From positions 1,737,501 to 1,801,500 of the forward strand of contig NZ_LBIA02000001.1 of the NCBI RefSeq assembly GCF_001006325.2: 64,000 bases of DNA. The letters run 5' to 3'. Numbering within the stretch: the stretch's first letter is position 1; every line of letters begins with the position of its first letter. The stretch comes from Afipia massiliensis. GTDB lineage: Bacteria > Pseudomonadota > Alphaproteobacteria > Rhizobiales > Xanthobacteraceae. Both the position numbers and the translations under genes were made by a program. Below the pieces are notes generated by a model that saw nothing but the letters and a program-made list of their open reading frames with translations, was not told the origin of the DNA and searched no databases. Shown here one piece after another: positions 63,802 to 64,000 of the stretch.

Positions 63802-63904
63802 TATCGCGGCAACCTCTCAACTGATAGTGTTTGACGCCGTTTTTCTTAAGCATTTTCGGCGCCGCCATCTTCTTGAACTGGCCGCGTCACGCTAGGATCA
63901 AGCC

Positions 63905-64000
63905 ATGATCCGCATCCTCGTGCCGTGCCTGCTTTTGCTGACCGGTCTGCCCGCCGTTGCGCAAACGCCAGCGGAGCAGAAGCCTCCGGTTGAGCAAAAG
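63905..64000 (+). CDS. Start of a secreted protein, cut by window edge
   Basis: ATG at 63905 begins a frame that runs off the window with MIRILVPCLLLLTGLPAVAQ, an evident signal peptide, followed by TPAEQKPPVEQK, a proline- and glutamate-rich linker. Only 32 codons are seen, so nothing can be said about the mature domain. Confidence 0.55.
   Translation, partial: MIRILVPCLLLLTGLPAVAQTPAEQKPPVEQK

Overview
The window reads as an alphaproteobacterial chromosome segment, most likely from the Bradyrhizobiaceae (Afipia, Oligotropha, Nitrobacter or Rhodopseudomonas relatives). Reasons: a DUF1236 protein, an Omp31-like outer-membrane barrel with a C-terminal Tyr, form II cox-type molybdenum hydroxylases, many leucine/amide-type periplasmic binding proteins, an otsB-GH15-otsA trehalose cluster, and a GATC-ATGCGC-type palindromic repeat often met in that family. 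The assignment is inference; no marker gene such as 16S rRNA is present.

Positions 1 to about 24.8 kb are accessory DNA. The 17-bp sequence TCCCTCCCTCTCCGCCA, which looks like the encoded 3' end of a tRNA-Ser, occurs at 10998-11014 and again at 24747-24763 in the same orientation. I read these as attachment-site remnants of integrative elements stacked at one tRNA-Ser gene lying left of the window. The left part (1-11.0 kb) carries a three-gene operon of unknowns around a UPF0489 protein, a DUF5623 protein, a Gabija-type gajA-gajB pair and a tyrosine recombinase. The right part (11.0-24.76 kb) opens with a divergent tyrosine recombinase of related architecture and carries an HNH-like protein, an excisionase-like HTH protein, a RarA-C-like protein overlapping a third recombinase, a GHKL ATPase / STAS-like DUF4325 / membrane-anchor cassette, a single-chain Eco57I-like restriction-modification enzyme, and an XRE regulator divergent from a small membrane protein. 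The GHKL-STAS-membrane cassette is the best candidate for an undescribed system.

From 24.9 kb the content looks like ordinary chromosome: chromate resistance (rhodanese-ChrB and ChrA, overlapping) followed by a type II NADH dehydrogenase; a convergent DEAD-box RNA helicase; a DUF1236 protein; a coxM-coxL-coxS-type molybdenum hydroxylase operon; a two-subunit CoA transferase with an MFS transporter; the trehalose cluster; tRNA-Ser(GGA); and two very large bifunctional surface-glycan enzymes (GT plus methyltransferase; pyruvyltransferase-like plus GT4) with AT-richer coding.

The right end (48.6-64 kb) has an outer-membrane barrel, an MDR-type reductase, a LysR regulator divergent from a nitronate-monooxygenase-like gene that precedes a periplasmic binding protein and an acyl-CoA synthetase, a TauE/SafE permease, a molybdopterin oxidoreductase divergent from a lone second CoxL-like subunit, an SDR-like protein, a small DUF7662 protein, another periplasmic binding protein, and the start of a secreted protein cut by the window edge.
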